Source: Corella eumyota
Taxonomy: Eukaryota > Chordata > Ascidiacea > Phlebobranchia > Corellidae
NCBI GenBank assembly: GCA_963082875.1
Contig: OY720098.1
Location: 13,330,001 to 13,394,000, forward strand
Length of the DNA: 64,000 nt
Reading direction: 5' to 3'
Shown here: in pieces, positions 11,676 through 24,900 of the stretch
Layout: each line of letters begins with the position of its first letter
Position numbering within the stretch: position 1 is the stretch's first letter
Position numbers and translations under genes: made by a program
Notes under the pieces: generated by a model
What the model was told of the DNA's origin: nothing
Seen by the model: the letters and a program-made list of their open reading frames with translations, nothing else
Database searches by the model: none

Positions 11676-14152
11676 ATGTTGTTCCAGAAACCTAAAAAAG
11701 TTAAAATGCTTTTTAAAGTATGTTTAATAAATCTTTTAAGTATAATCAGTGGCTTAACTATAGACGAGATAGATATGTTTAAAACAAGAACATCAGAAGG
11801 ATATGTATCTGCTACTGTAATTGACAATAACATTCGAATTAAAAGCAATGGACTTCCTGATCATTTAGTTGGTATTTAAAAAAAAAAATTTTGTTAAAAT
11901 TTTTCTATAAATTTGTCTTATGTTTTTTTTATTTTATTAGATTTAAAAGAACTAAAACTTAATATTTAAATTACCTCTTTTGTATTCGCTGGCATTTATG
12001 TTATGCGATGTATTGATATAAAAAGTTATATTAATAACTGTTTTACGAACCTAACCTATTTATATATTTAAAGGCATGGTCACTGAAGAAAAAAGGGCCC
12101 AAGATTACAATTTTTTAATTCCTCTGGATCCGAATTTACTTGCTGACGATGATTTTTATCATTTGCCACAAGGTGTAATAGGAGTGGCTAAAAACGGCGT
12201 TCCCATTTTTAATTCATTTACACCAGACTGCTGTGACGCAGGTAAACGCTGTTATGATTTACCATTATAAAAAGTATTTTACATGTTTAAGTTACATCTT
12301 TTTTCAATCTGTGAAGTTTTGCCACTCAACTATTTAAAGTGTTTTTGTAACGTAAATCTTTATAGTTTAACCCCAAAAAAAATGTTTTAAATTGTCATCA
12401 TAAAATAATTTTCTAGTTACAAACAAAATTATGGGTAAAACAAAATTATGGGTATTTTAGGTGATGCAACGTTGAATAGATTTGATGCTTGTTGGGGACA
12501 GATAGATGCAAATGGTGTATATTATTACAACGTTCCTCCCCTGTGTTTGTTTAAGTTCGTGTGCGAAGCATCACAATTTATAGGTAGGGTTTCTTTGTTC
12601 GTGTGTATTTTTAATTTTGTAAATAAAACAAAATGTTTTTATTAAAAAAATGGCTTTACAAATTCTTAAGATTTTAATATTTAGTAAAATCGTTTGATCG
12701 AAAGACATTAATAAGATAACTGCATTTTTATTAAATTAAATGACCTATCAATTAAGTTTATATATCAATTGCCTTTAGGTGTCGCTTTGGATGGCTTGCC
12801 AATTTACGGTCCATTTGATGTAACTGGTAAAAAAGTAACTTCTGCCGATTTAGACCAATGTCATGGGCGCGTTGATCGTTACGGGAATTATAGGTATAAA
12901 AAATAACGTTTTTTTACTTTATATTAAATTTAAGTTACTTAAAAGGTTAAATTTAAAAGATAACTAAGAAATGTTGTACCCACAGTTTTCTTTTTTAATT
13001 TATTAAAATACTGGCATGATTGACAAATAGAAGAAATACCGACAAAACAATCCGTTAAAAAAAACAAAAAAGGCTGGCTAATTAAAAAGCTAATTATAAG
13101 CATTTAATTATAAAAATATAAAAATATTATCTTTATTAACTTTTGTCTAGCCTTTGCAAAACTATAACATTTTTAATATGTTGAGCAGGTATCACGTGAC
13201 TGACGATTTTCCATATATGATTGGCTGCTTTCGTGGAACACCATCACCAGATTATGTCAGAGAAACACAAGGGTGTTCACGACTAATTAAACCATGTCCT
13301 TCGAAAAACAATACAGTAATTTTTTAAGCTATCAGTTATTACTAAATGTTCATATCTAAAGCATAGCAAAATTGTTTTAGGCCATGTACGGCGCGTTTAT
13401 TGTCACGCATTTTATTACTTACGCCAACCCATGACCTAACCAGTCCAATTTTGTAAATGCATTTTTTAAATTTAAAAGACAAGTACAACCATTTAATTTT
13501 TTTAGTCATGTTAATAGTATATCAAACTAATACCGGTAACTTGAAGTTAAACAAAAATATTTTAATTGGTCAAAATCGCATTATTATTTAAATTTTTTAA
13601 TATTTCGAGTTAAAGTAGTATATTTAAAAAAGTGAAATGTGAATATTTCAAATTTTAACTTTTAATTTTTTTATGAATCATTTAAGCGTTGTTTAAAACC
13701 ACCAGGAAATGTAGCACATCTTTTAACCCGCTTCAAATCGGTTAATTGCTTAACCTTTTTTTAAAGTGTAAAGCGAATAATTATAAAAAAAACGATGTTC
13801 AATATATATTTATACAAATAACTTATAATGTTAATGCATATTAATCAATATAAATGAATAATACGGATAAATTTGTTGTAAACAAATAATATTAAAAAAT
13901 ACGTCCAACCTAAAACTATGAGAAAACTTACCCTTGATTTTATTTTTTCTGTAGGACCCAATACCTCCTCAACCAACGCTTCCTTCATTAAGATTTAAAC
14001 GCGATATTGGACATTTTCTGCGCAACAAGTCATGCTGCCTACCAACAGAGTCGTGTGATTTTATTTATAACCCTAACAGCACATCAGTAGTTTCTTTGCA
14101 CTCAGCCACCATATTGGTTATCATTTTAAACCTCTTAAATGTAATAAATTAA
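11676..14152 (+). CDS. Secreted YHYH-domain family protein, likely GPI-anchored
   Basis: Six exons: 11676-11871, 12074-12241, 12461-12583, 12779-12893, 13189-13315, 13955-14152; 927 nt, 308 aa, phases consistent. Two ATGs are possible, 11676 or 11706; the second starts directly with a signal peptide (MLFKVCLINLLSIISGLT) and may be the true one. The body shows YHYH-family landmarks: KNGVPIFNSF, FDACWGQIDANGVYYYN, LDGLPIYGPFD, DLDQCHGR, and YRYHVTDDFPYMIGCFRGTP across the exon 4-5 join. The first signature, usually GxYHYH, reads GVYYYN here; the second keeps YRYH. Cysteine-rich segments follow. The protein ends with a hydrophobic tail (SATILVIILNLLNV) after a small-residue stretch, as GPI signals do. 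The biochemical function of the family is not known to me. AATAAA overlaps the stop codon. Confidence 0.85.
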
Positions 14153-14157
14153 ATAAA
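14152..14157 (+). terminator. AATAAA overlapping the stop codon
   Basis: The hexamer starts at the last base of the TAA stop (14150-14152). If used, the 3' UTR would be only a few tens of bases. Confidence 0.45.
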
Positions 14158-14748
14158 GCTTAAAACAATTGATTACATTTACTGCTTTTTTTTAAATGTT
14201 GTCACATATTGTTTTAAATATTACATTGCTTGCTAAACAAAATTAATTTTGTTTTGAAGTAAAAAAATTAACAATCTTTGATTTTTGGAGACTTAAAAAC
14301 GTAAAGATTATTATTGTGTTCTATACTCATTTTAAAACAAATGTAAAAAATATTTTATTTAAAACTTATAACTGATGTGTGTGTCTTAATAAAATGCCTA
14401 CGATTTAAAATTTTATAAAAACGTCTCTTAAAATTCTAGATCTGTATAAGCCACAATTTACGTATTAATTATATAGTTTACAGTTTTTTCGATGAAATAA
14501 AATCTTATTTAACTTTTTAATACTATGTTAACTGTTGTTAATAGTGGAATTACATATAGAACGTAATTAAAATAATGAGCACTAGGTGTTTTAAAAATAA
14601 TTGTTGTAGAAAATAGCCCGGGGCGTTAGATGCTAATATAGAGATTGCCATATACATATATAACTCGGTAAGGTAAAATTATAGTAAAAAATTTTCTTTC
14701 AATTTTATAGTGTTTTAGTTATATTAATGGAGATTGTACAACACAAGT
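14158..14748. other. Intergenic, AT-rich
   Basis: Between the YHYH gene and the sulfotransferase on the same strand. No exon or repeat is seen. An upstream ATG at 14727 opens a short frame of 14 codons overlapping the sulfotransferase start in another frame. Confidence 0.5.
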
Positions 14749-17700
14749 ATGAGAATATGTTATGGTTCTAAAAGAAATGTTAGAACACTAGGCTTGATAT
14801 TAAGTATTGTTGCATTTATCAATCTAAATCAGGTCAGTATTTAAAGATAAAGTTTTTTCAAATATTTATGTATATAGATATTTATGTATATAGTTTATTG
14901 CCAATGACTGCCTTTTTTACTTGTATATTTTACATAAATATTAACAAAAGCTAAAAATTAAATAGCGTCAAGCGACAATGTATTCAGCAAAGTAGGTATA
15001 GCATTTGTTATGTATTTTTAAGGTATTTTGGAAAAGTGAAAGTTCTTTAAATAAAACAAGAAAAGTAAGAAGACAACATTTGTTTGTTTATCAAGAACGT
15101 TTTCGAACAGATAAAAGCAATGGTAATTAAAGAAAATAATATTAATCTTAAATTTGCATATTTTTTTATTTGTTTATCTTTTTAATTTATGAATGGTGTT
15201 TTTAATATGTAAAAATAAAGTTTCACACTATTTACCCCCTTAACATTAAAAAAACCTAAAATTTAATTTTTAATCTTTAGAGAATCAAAGTGATTTGTAC
15301 TCGTTTAAACAAAATTATGCAAAATGCACACCAGGAAAAGGACTTGTCTTTTTAAAAACACACAAAACTGGTAAGAAAACAAACTTTAAAAATGTATTAG
15401 TCTACAGCGTTTTTAAATAGTTTTACAAATTTTTTAGGTTTTATGGGTTAACAATAAAAACAAATATTTTTAAAAAGGGCATTGGTCATTATTAAAAACA
15501 AAATGGCAAAAAAACGTAACATTTTACTAATAACTGATGTGTTTTTGTATGTATATAAAAGCAAGTACGACAGTAACAAACATATTGCTACGATACGCTG
15601 AAAAACACAAACTGGTTGTCGGATTACCCCCAAAAAGAAGGTGGGAATTAGGGGGCTATCCGGCTAAGTTTAACAACAGAATAATTGATCCACAACTGCC
15701 TAAATACGACATCCTCTGCCATCATTTTAGGTAATTTTAATGCACAATTTAGATTTTGACACCTGAATCTTACGCACAGTAACAAAATGTCTAACTAGCG
15801 TTCAATTTCTTGCAACTGATATTGTAAAGGATTAAGTTAAAGTAACTTGAACATATGAAATTAAATAGATGGAATTCCTGTGTTAATATAAATGCGACTC
15901 GTCTCGGTTTCTTTTTGATTGGTTGTCTTAATAACAAGATTTACTTAAAATATTTAAAATGCCAAAGAGCCCTCTAAAATGATAATAAATTTTTACAAAT
16001 CACTTAATTAATGGTTTCACATCAAAATAACCTTTTCCTTTTGCTTACTATAGATATAGCCACAAAGATGTACAAAAAGTAATTCGTGCTGGTTCAAGGA
16101 GTATTACTATTCTAAGAGACCCAGTCGAAAATTTTGAGTCTGGTTTTGCATTTTTTCGATCCTTGCCATATTCAGAGTGGTTTGCTAATGTTTCACGTCC
16201 TGATAACTTAAAAGAGTTTTTGGATAATCCCGATATTTATTTTAATAAATCAACACCATGGCATTTTATAGCGAGAAACTATATGGCATTTGATCTAGGT
16301 ATGCTTAAAATTGATACTTAGTTTATTGCCTTTTAAAATATTTTCCCTTTATTTATTTACCTAAATAAGTATAAGTTAAGTTTATATTTGACATTTCTAA
16401 ACAAATTTTGCTTAAAATTGTAACGTAGAAGTAAAAGAAAAATTCTTTTGGTTTTTTTAAATACGTAAACTTATGCAATCGTTTGCATATATCTTAAATA
16501 ACAGTATAGATAAACCTTAATTTTTATGTTAAAATACTACGCGCATGTATTAGTTTTTTGAAAACTAAAAATAAAAATGTAATATTTGTTATTTGCAATT
16601 AGGATTTGACATTGATGACACTTCATCGAGCTATGCTGAGTCAGTAATTCGGCAAACTGAGTTGTGGTTTGATCTGGTCCTTATTACTGAACGATTGGAC
16701 GAATCCCTTATTTTACTTCAAGGTAAAATTGAGGAGTTAACATTAATAATTATATAATATAGCAACAACAATATTATCAATAAGTAGTAAAAGCAAAAAA
16801 TGAATGGCTTGATTTTAAATAAATGTATCTTCTGTCAACTGTAAACTCTTCTTCAGATCTAAAATAAAATTCTAAATTCTATCGACATGCAAACAAGTAA
16901 ACAGATGCGAAATTTTTAATACCTTTAACCTAGCTAATTGTGATTATGTTAAATTCTAAAGAGCTTCTCTGTATTGAATCAATGGAAGAAATCTTGTATT
17001 TGAAGTTAAAAGTCAGACAAAATTCAGCCCGAAGAAATTTAGGAGATTCGATGAAAGATAAAATTAGATTATGGAATTTTCTAGATACTAAATTATATCA
17101 ACATTTTAACAAAACTCTTAATCACAAGGTATTTTTGTGTGTACACTAATAAACTTTAAAATGATTTAAAACAAATCCATAAACTAAAATAAATTAAATA
17201 TTTTTAGATTGAAAAGTACGGAAATGCTCGTATGCAAAAAAATGTTCACCAATTAAAAAAAAAGTTAAAGAAAATTGAAAAAAAGTAAATAACTTTTTGT
17301 AATAATGATTGTTTTTAATCGTGACCAAATTTATGACTAACAAATTATCTTTTGTAAATTTAGATGTATTACAAGTTATAATCAATTTGATTTAAAGCCC
17401 TGGGTAAGTAGAATTAAACTGAAAACAGAAAACCAAGAATACTGTTCAAAGTTTTCATGGGGAGAGGTAGGATTTTACTTTAAAAAAAATATTTTCCTTT
17501 TACTATAATATTGAATTTATCTTAAACAAATCAAATGCATAATTTGTTGTGTATTAAAACCTAAGGTAATATAATAAATAAAAATATATTATTTTACAAT
17601 AACGATTGACTCGGGCAAACAGTTTATCATTTTTATATATATTAATTCTGTTTGATTTCATTATTTTAGGTAAAATTTGGAGACTATATTCGTGTTAAAC

Positions 17701-17831
17701 AAAAAAGTTATATTAATCCGATTTCCTACGATAACGATAATCGACAGTTGGAAAACTTATTAAATGAAGCCCAAAAAAATGTTGTTGGAGAAAGAGGACT
17801 GAAACCTGAATACAGTGTCATAGAAATTTAA
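14749..17831 (+). CDS. Galactose 3-O-sulfotransferase family (Gal3ST-like)
   Basis: Ten exons: 14749-14832, 15023-15122, 15281-15370, 15562-15730, 16054-16298, 16603-16722, 16962-17128, 17208-17284, 17364-17466, 17670-17831; 1317 nt, 438 aa, against about 423 for human GAL3ST1. The family moves sulfate from PAPS to galactose of glycolipids or glycoproteins in the Golgi. The N-terminus MRICYGSKRNVRTLGLILS with a hydrophobic stretch fits a type II signal anchor. The PAPS 5'-phosphosulfate loop is FLKTHKTASTT (about 86-95) and the 3'-phosphate site is ITILRDPVENFESGF (165-179). Family landmarks downstream are RLDESLILLQELL, EEILYLKLKVRQ, RLWNFLDTKLYQHFN and a Lys-rich helix. The acceptor of exon 7 was chosen at 16962 because it alone keeps phase and the ELLC motif. 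GTAAGT at 17404 is read as coding, since the frame continues. Which substrate it uses cannot be told. Confidence 0.93.
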
Positions 17832-18104
17832 ACAAATAGTAATTAGGGACGTTAGTTATTTAAATAAGATATCGTGTTAATATAATAATAACTAGGCTTT
17901 GTGCTGTAGTTTTATAGATATTTAAATTTATCATAGAAAGTAGTTTTTTTTTTATGTAAAGCACATTGTTTTTGTTAAAATATGTTTATTAAAAAACAAG
18001 TATACATTTATCTTTGTTTTGGTTAGTCAACTATTTTTTTACGAGCGACTTTTAATTAATTTGTTATAGTAGAAAAACACACTTTTTAATAAAATATTCA
18101 AGTT

Positions 18105-18345
18105 TTTTTATGGTTCAAAATTTTAGATTTACACAATAAAGATTCATTTTAAAAACAGTTAAATAATTTCAAACCATATTTATTTATCAAATAAATGTGG
18201 TTATAAAATCTTAGATTTTGAAACAAATTGTTATTGTCAGTTTTATTATGGTTCGAAATTTTAGATTTCGAAACATATTGTTATTGTCAGTTTTATTATT
18301 ATGGTTCGAAATCTCAGATTGTTTCGAAATTTAAGATTTCCAGCC
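18105..18345. repeat. About 60-bp tandem repeat array
   Basis: Units of the type GATTTYGAAACAWATTGTTA plus TTTTATTATGGTTCGAAAT recur at about 18211, 18265 and, decayed, around 18110 and 18300. The unit holds the self-complementary core GAAATyTnAGATTTC. Confidence 0.6.
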
Positions 18346-19120
18346 ATAAATATTATTATTTAAAAGTTCAATGTATAAATATAAAATCTAGATATTCAGA
18401 AATAGTTATTAATCGGGCTATGTTTAAATAAAGGCGAGCCACAAATGTAAAAACGTTATTTATTAACCTTTTTATCAAGGTTATTTTTATTGGAAGAAAA
18501 ATTCTTACATATATGTAGAAAATAAGTTATGCTTTTAGCTAAGTAGTTGCGACTTAATAAAACGATAATTGAACAACATATTTTAGTGTAGTGTGCGCTT
18601 AAAAATGTTTTTTAAGTCTTTTTTAAAAAATTTGACATAATAAAATAAATAAAAAATTTATTTATTAATTATTGCATACCTGTGTAAAAGGCGTTTTTAT
18701 ATAATGATATTTAATCAGTAATAGACCAAAAAACTTGGTATAAAATTTACCCGTAACAAACAAAACTATTACATATTTTTCATTTTATTAGTGTAAAATC
18801 AATTGTAAAAAGACTATTACAATCAATTCTAAGTTCAAGCTAGTTTAATGTCATTGACCGGACACGTACAACAATTATTCTTGTTACAACGGGCGTCAAC
18901 TTTAAACAATGCACACTAAAATCGCCCTTAACGAAAATTAGCCACGTAACCTGTACGTAGAAGGCCAACGGCTTTATAATGAACAAACTTTTATAGCCTC
19001 TTGGTTTTACTATAAATACTGAAACAATTTAAACTTTCTTCACAAATCTACCGATAGTTGGTCATCGTCACATCTTGAAATATTAGGGGACCTACAAACC
19101 GTATTATAACCGTAACGTCA

Positions 19121-19665
19121 ATTTAGCAATCTAGCTGATCTTGTAACGTAACTTTTAATCAAACCGTGTAAGTGTTTTTCCGTATTACAATAAAAGTATT
19201 ACTGTTACCGTCTTGTCGTTTATAAATAAGTCTTAAACAAAATACCAAACCTTATAATAATAATAAAAATGGAATCGGTAAAGGGAGTCGAATCATATTA
19301 AACAATTAAACCAAAAAAACCATCAAAATAAGTATAACCATAAATCAAGTAACTCTACAAATGGCTATTTCCCGGCGTGATTAAAGGTTAATACTAGTTG
19401 TAGTTGTAGAGTGCCAACAGTTAAGCAATCTAGCTGATCTTGTTATGTAACTTTTAATCAAACTGTGTAAGTGTTTTGCCGTATTACAATAAAAGTATTA
19501 CTGTTAACATCGTGTCGTTTATAAATAAAACTTAAACAAAATAACAAACCAATAGTAACAAATGGAGTCGGTAAACGGGGTCAAATCAAATTAAACAATT
19601 GAACCAAATAAACAACCAAAATAAGTATAACAATAAATTTGGTAATTCTACATAACCAATTCAAT
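19121..19665. repeat. 245-bp direct duplication, 300-bp period
   Basis: Segment with TAGCAATCTAGCTGATCTTG and GTATTACAATAAAAGTATTA at 19121-19365 recurs at 19420-19665 with scattered differences. The copies share CCAAAATAAGTATAAC-type 3' ends and are separated by about 55 bp. No terminal TG/CA or coding sequence, so I call it a local duplication. Confidence 0.75.
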
Positions 19666-20566
19666 CGGCGGGTAACTTTTTAGCGAACTAACACTAAACT
19701 TTTATATCAGCAAAAAACTATTTTACATGAAGTTCTCCAAAATTGTAACTATATACTTCGATAACTGTCACTTCTAATAATAACTGATCTAAAAAGTTCT
19801 ATTACAACAGCGTGAGAGTTTTAACCGCAATACGATTCAAAACTGAGGATAAACATATTAGCGCATATTTAACACGGTGATTAAATTTTTATTTTTTTGA
19901 TGTCACTAAAGTCGAGTTAAACTCGAATTAACTAATCCTTGTTTAACTTACGATTTTTGTCTAAAAACTGGTTTAATAAACTGGTTTGAAATCGCTATAG
20001 TGAATCAAAACAACAAACGACAGTTTTTGTTGATTTTCGCTGCAATCATAGATACCCCAAGTGACACCGTACAAAAACTTACTAGTAACATGCTTGGCCC
20101 AACGTTTATATATAAACACAGGTAGTTCAACTGATTTAACCGGATTGTTACGTCATTTTTCCGATTCATGGAGGCCAAAATGGGTCTTAAAAATGCATTA
20201 CAGGTATAAGAAAAAACACGAATATTTTGATTTACAAAAATTTCCAACATTGGCACCTAAAAATTTAACAAGAATTCTATTATTCTAGTATTTTGACACT
20301 TTAATACGCAAAAATTTTTATTAAAAATAGAAAATATATTGGTATTAGTTTATAATCCAGAAAGTTGTAATTTTTGAAATATATTTGTAAAACTTTACAA
20401 ATATTTACCTTGAATACACCTTAACGAGGCAGTCAATACCTAGGAATGCCATTGATTTTGATCTCATTATAATGCCCTTTTAGGTGGACTCGGAAAAAGG
20501 CATACTGTCGCTAAAGTTGCTCTTTTTTCAGGTCTGTTTCGCCACTCCAAAAAATACTCTGTTTAA

Positions 20567-21896
20567 AGGGGAAATCAACAGAAAAAAAGGCCAGCTAATA
20601 TGTTTTTTTTTAACTGTACTAAGTTTAAAACACTAATTAAAAATATTTTCGGGCTTATAATAAGCCTGATTCGATGTTTTGAACTTTTACGACAAACCCT
20701 TTATAACGTCTATTAACGTCTAATATTTTCGATGTTTTGAACTTTTACGACAAACCCTTTATGACAACTATTATAAAAACGTTTATAACCTTTCCCAAGA
20801 ATATTTCTACATTGCACAAGTGTTTTTATTTGTTTAAATAAGCAAAAATAAAGTTTTTAGGTATGTTGCAAGAGTTAACATTTAACTGTTTTAGATTAAA
20901 CAAATGTAGCAATACAAAAAATTATGTTAGTAAAACAACGCTATAAAATGTGGTAGTTTCTATTCTGTAACTAAACGCTTAAAAATTGGTATTGTTGTAT
21001 AAAAGGCAAAAAAAATAAGTCGCAAATTTAAACCTTTGGAGTAATTGTTAAAAGCCTTTTAAGATATTCTGTAAACCATATAGTAATGTCTATTGCTGCA
21101 ATTCAAAATGATGTTAAAAACTTAAATTGTTCCTTATGGACAATTACAATCCTTCGCATTTAAACCGGTTTGGGAGGCCTAAATTACAAATAACATGATG
21201 GGAGTAGTGTTGTTTTACAAAAAACTGAGCATCTGTTCGTGTTAATTTAAAAACACTCTGACAACTAAAAAAGAGAGTCTAAGTTGCAACGAAATTTTAG
21301 ATTTTAAACATGCATTTATATACAAGAACATTGTTTTTTTAAAAACTCTTTATTCAATGTGGTTTGTCTCGATAGAAATGTACAAAATATTGCATTACTC
21401 ATTATAAGCGAATTTTGTGAAAATCAACAAATAATTTGGCCTGTTTTATCATAGTTTTTACATACAAACACACAGTGGCATTGGCATATACAATTTCTTT
21501 TAACAGCTAAACGCAGATATCACACAGTTTGCGTTTAGCAGTCTGGCAATAAAACAAGTTTGTAATTGGCAAAAAAATTTTTTTGCTGCATTTAAACGAA
21601 TAAAAACACTAGTGCAATGTAGAACTATCCGTTACGAAGCTTATAAACGTTTTTATAATAGTTTAACTTTTCTAGAAAACTCGTACAACTATAGAACAGC
21701 TTTTGACCGCATCATAACGTATAGCTAACAAATTCGCGTACAACCCGGTGACGTCATAAAGGGTTTGCTGTCGAAGTTCGAAACATCGAATTGGGCATAT
21801 TACAGACACAAAAATAATATTTTTATTCACAGTTTTAAACTCAGTAGAGTTAAAAAAAACATATTAGATGGCCTTATTTTTCTGTTGAGTTTTCCT
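20567..21896. mobile_element. TTAA-flanked element with ~300-bp inverted repeats
   Basis: Both ends are bordered by TTAA (20563-20566 and 21897-21900), the target signature of piggyBac-like transposons. The left arm starts AGGGGAAATCAACAGAAAA; the right arm, reverse-complemented, starts AGGAAAACTCAACAGAAAA. The arms stay paired inward through GGCCAGCTAATATGTTTTTT, TTCGATGTTTTGAACTT, ACGACAAACCCTTTAT, AACTATTATAAAAACGTTTA and TTCTACATTGCAC, roughly 300 bp each with small gaps. The left arm carries a 57-bp internal direct repeat (20672-20770). The 0.7-kb centre has no transposase frame, so it is non-autonomous. Confidence 0.75.
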
Positions 21897-21900
21897 TTAA

Positions 21901-24900
21901 TAGGTAAAAACAAAAAATTGTATATTGGTATTTTTTAAACTTTAAATAAATGCCTACTGGGTATATCCAACAAAAGCCACTGTAAACGCTTATCATCAAT
22001 TGACTGAAATGAAAATTAAAATTAGGGAATGTAACGTTGGTGAATATTAATAATCCAGTAGGTGGCAGGGTGAAGTTAACATAATATTTCACAACTATTA
22101 ACTATAAATGTTTTTTTTTGAAACGATAAAAGAAAATTGGCCAAACTGATAATAAGGTCATGGTTATTACACTTTTTGAATATAAAATGCTGTTTGACAA
22201 ATAATTGAATTTGAATTGATGAAAGTGCATTTTTTAAAAAGACCTTCGAAACGTAGTGAAACATTTTCAAAAGGCCATATAGTCAAGTCAACATCAAGTT
22301 TTGTGAATTTAAGAACCCATCTTAAATTTTAAAAACACTTAATATGAAAATGACTTGGGCCCATTACACGTAATTTTTTTAAATATTAAGTCAAAGCAAT
22401 TGCAATGGATTCACATTTAGAAATTTGAAACCTTACATTTAAAACATAGAAGACACCAACACTATTCACTTTTAGATCTTTATTTTTAAATGGGTAAAAC
22501 TTTAAATTAGACAATAAACAAGTTAAAAATCTTAATAAAATATATATTTTTAAATAATTTTTAACTTTATATTCATAATAAAATCGTATATTTTTTTTTT
22601 TATCTATTATGGTTAAGCAAATTAAGAAGGTCAAAAAGTAACAGATACCCGAGTTTATTTATTTAAGAAATTATCCGTAGACTAAACACTGTGGTAAATT
22701 TAAACAATTTCCTGTTATTTACAAAGAAGTCGAAACAAAACAACGAAGATTAATAAACTTATTAGATCGGTTTTCCGTTGGTAAATTTGTTCAAATTATA
22801 TAGGAAAATATAGCATTTTTTTAAGGGTCGCCACTTAATTTTATGATAAATTTAAACCGGTTTATCGCGCACGTAAAATAATCGATAAAACTTTTTTGGC
22901 CTACTTTACTATATCAGTTTACTCATATTAACCACATCAACACAAACAAGTACATTATAGTCACCATCAACATTTCGCGACTTTATCTTTGAAAATATTT
23001 AAGTCGACGCCAGCTTAAATGTGATAGTTTATGTTCGTGTATTAAGTTATGTTGGTTCAAAATGTAATGCGATTTACTTAATACATAAATAAGCTTATAA
23101 CTTTATAAAATACCCACGGTGGCAAAACGCTGTCGACACACACGTTAAGGCCTAATCCCCATTAAAAAAAATACAATAATTTAGCAACACTAAAGCAAAT
23201 AAATTTTGGATGTGGTTGAAACTTAACGTTCTACAAAGCTATAACTTACCGTTCTTAAAACTTAATAACTGCGTTACTTAGTAAATATGTTACTAGTAAA
23301 ACTGTGTTTTTCTAATATCTTGACATGGTAAATCAAATATTAAAAAAAGTTGGAAAAAATGATATTTAAATTTCCTACCGTTTAAATAAGGGTAGAAAAA
23401 TAAAATAAATAAGTTAAATCAAAATTATTCATTTACAATATTGTTGTTGTTTTATAATCAGCGACCATCTTTAAGTTTTAGTGTTTGTGACAGTGTCGTC
23501 ACACAATATAACAATATTCTCACACAAGTTAAAAACTGGTGCAAAATTTTCATAAACAGTTAAAACCGGTAAATTACGTTTTCGATTATTAGGCATACAC
23601 AAGTAATATTACATGAGTAGCATGTACTCCGAATAAGGTTTGTTGTTAAAAAAAAGCATAATTTTAAAACAAATTTATTGTTATATTAAAATTCTTTTTG
23701 TGGTTAAATATTTTTTGTCGCGCACATTTAGATTTACGTATAAGTTTTGTTGAAAGATTGTTAAGTATGTAAATTAAACAAATTAGAATTTAATTTTTGT
23801 ATAAACAAAAACTCATTTTATCTAAAGTTAAGTAGTAATTTATATGGACAAAGTATCTGTTTTAAATAGAGAAAACATGCTGCAAGTGGGATGTCAAGAA
23901 TTGTGTGTTTATGTTAAAAGATTGCAAACAGTTAAACTTTTTCCGATTTGGTTTAGGAACGCGTAATTCCTTGATTTTATTTGGACAAGTGTAATCCCTT
24001 AATAAAAAAGTCAACATAGTTTTAAAATTTTAGGCGATTTAAACAGATAAATCTTGACGGGCAGTAGATTTAAATGGACAACGGATTAAAACAAAATATT
24101 TAGATAAATTGATAAGAGTTATTTTTTAAAATAAGTAATTTATAAGTTCATGAATTTGTGTTAGTAATGAAAGACATATTTTTTTTATAAAACTTAGCCC
24201 GTATTAAATAAAACTATTTTAATAATGTCATTTAAGTCACACGTTATATTAAATAAGACTTAAAATTAATGCAATTTAGATCAATATAAACTAAATTTAA
24301 GCTAATTTTTAACTACAAATTTTAAATGGTAGATTACATCTTAAAAATGTAGAAAAAATGTAATGTATATAACATTAAAAATTAACTTATACATAGCTTT
24401 TTATGAGAAAAAAATATACAAAAGCAGCCCTAAACCTAAAAGTTGTTTTTAGCTTTGACAGGTCATATATTTTGTACGTAGGCTTTTAAGTAACAGATTG
24501 CAAGAAATATTCTAATATAGTCTACCTACACTATATCTCATGAACTTTTAAACTTTTTCCAGAGAGAAATTCAAATTTAATTATTACAATAAAAGTAACT
24601 TTAGAAAGGTTAAAATATTTTTTATGCTTTTAAGTAAAAACTCTATATCTGTGATAACAATTAGCAAACTTTTTACTTTTTAGAAATAATTTGTTAACAA
24701 ATTTATTTGCAAGTCTAGCTTTTTAAATCTACAAAGATGTGTCAACCACGCCTTTTTATTAAAAAATATATTGAGTAAAAGAATTTGTTAAGAATAAGGA
24801 TAAAATATAACAGTAAAGAATAAAGATAAAATATAATAATTTTGTTTATTTTTGTTTTTTTTAGTGCCAGATTAAGCCGCAGAGAATAACAACACTACAT

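Larger units (their letters stand above)
17832..20566. other. Gene-free AT-rich region with tandem repeats
   Basis: I find no exon with splice support. Two repeat arrays are listed separately (18105-18345 and 19121-19665). The remainder is unique AT-rich sequence as far as I can see. Confidence 0.55.

Noticed and set aside
12421-12460. Earlier acceptor for YHYH exon 3
   Set aside because: A small duplication (ACAAAATTATGGGTA twice) makes several AGs, but only the acceptor at 12460 keeps the phase and the family sequence.
14727-14771. Upstream ATG as sulfotransferase start
   Set aside because: It opens a different frame that stops after 14 codons; the ATG at 14749 gives the type II membrane anchor.
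17404-17409. GTAAGT as the donor ending sulfotransferase exon 9
   Set aside because: The frame stays open past it and joins the last exon in phase only from the donor at 17467; reading through gives the better total length.
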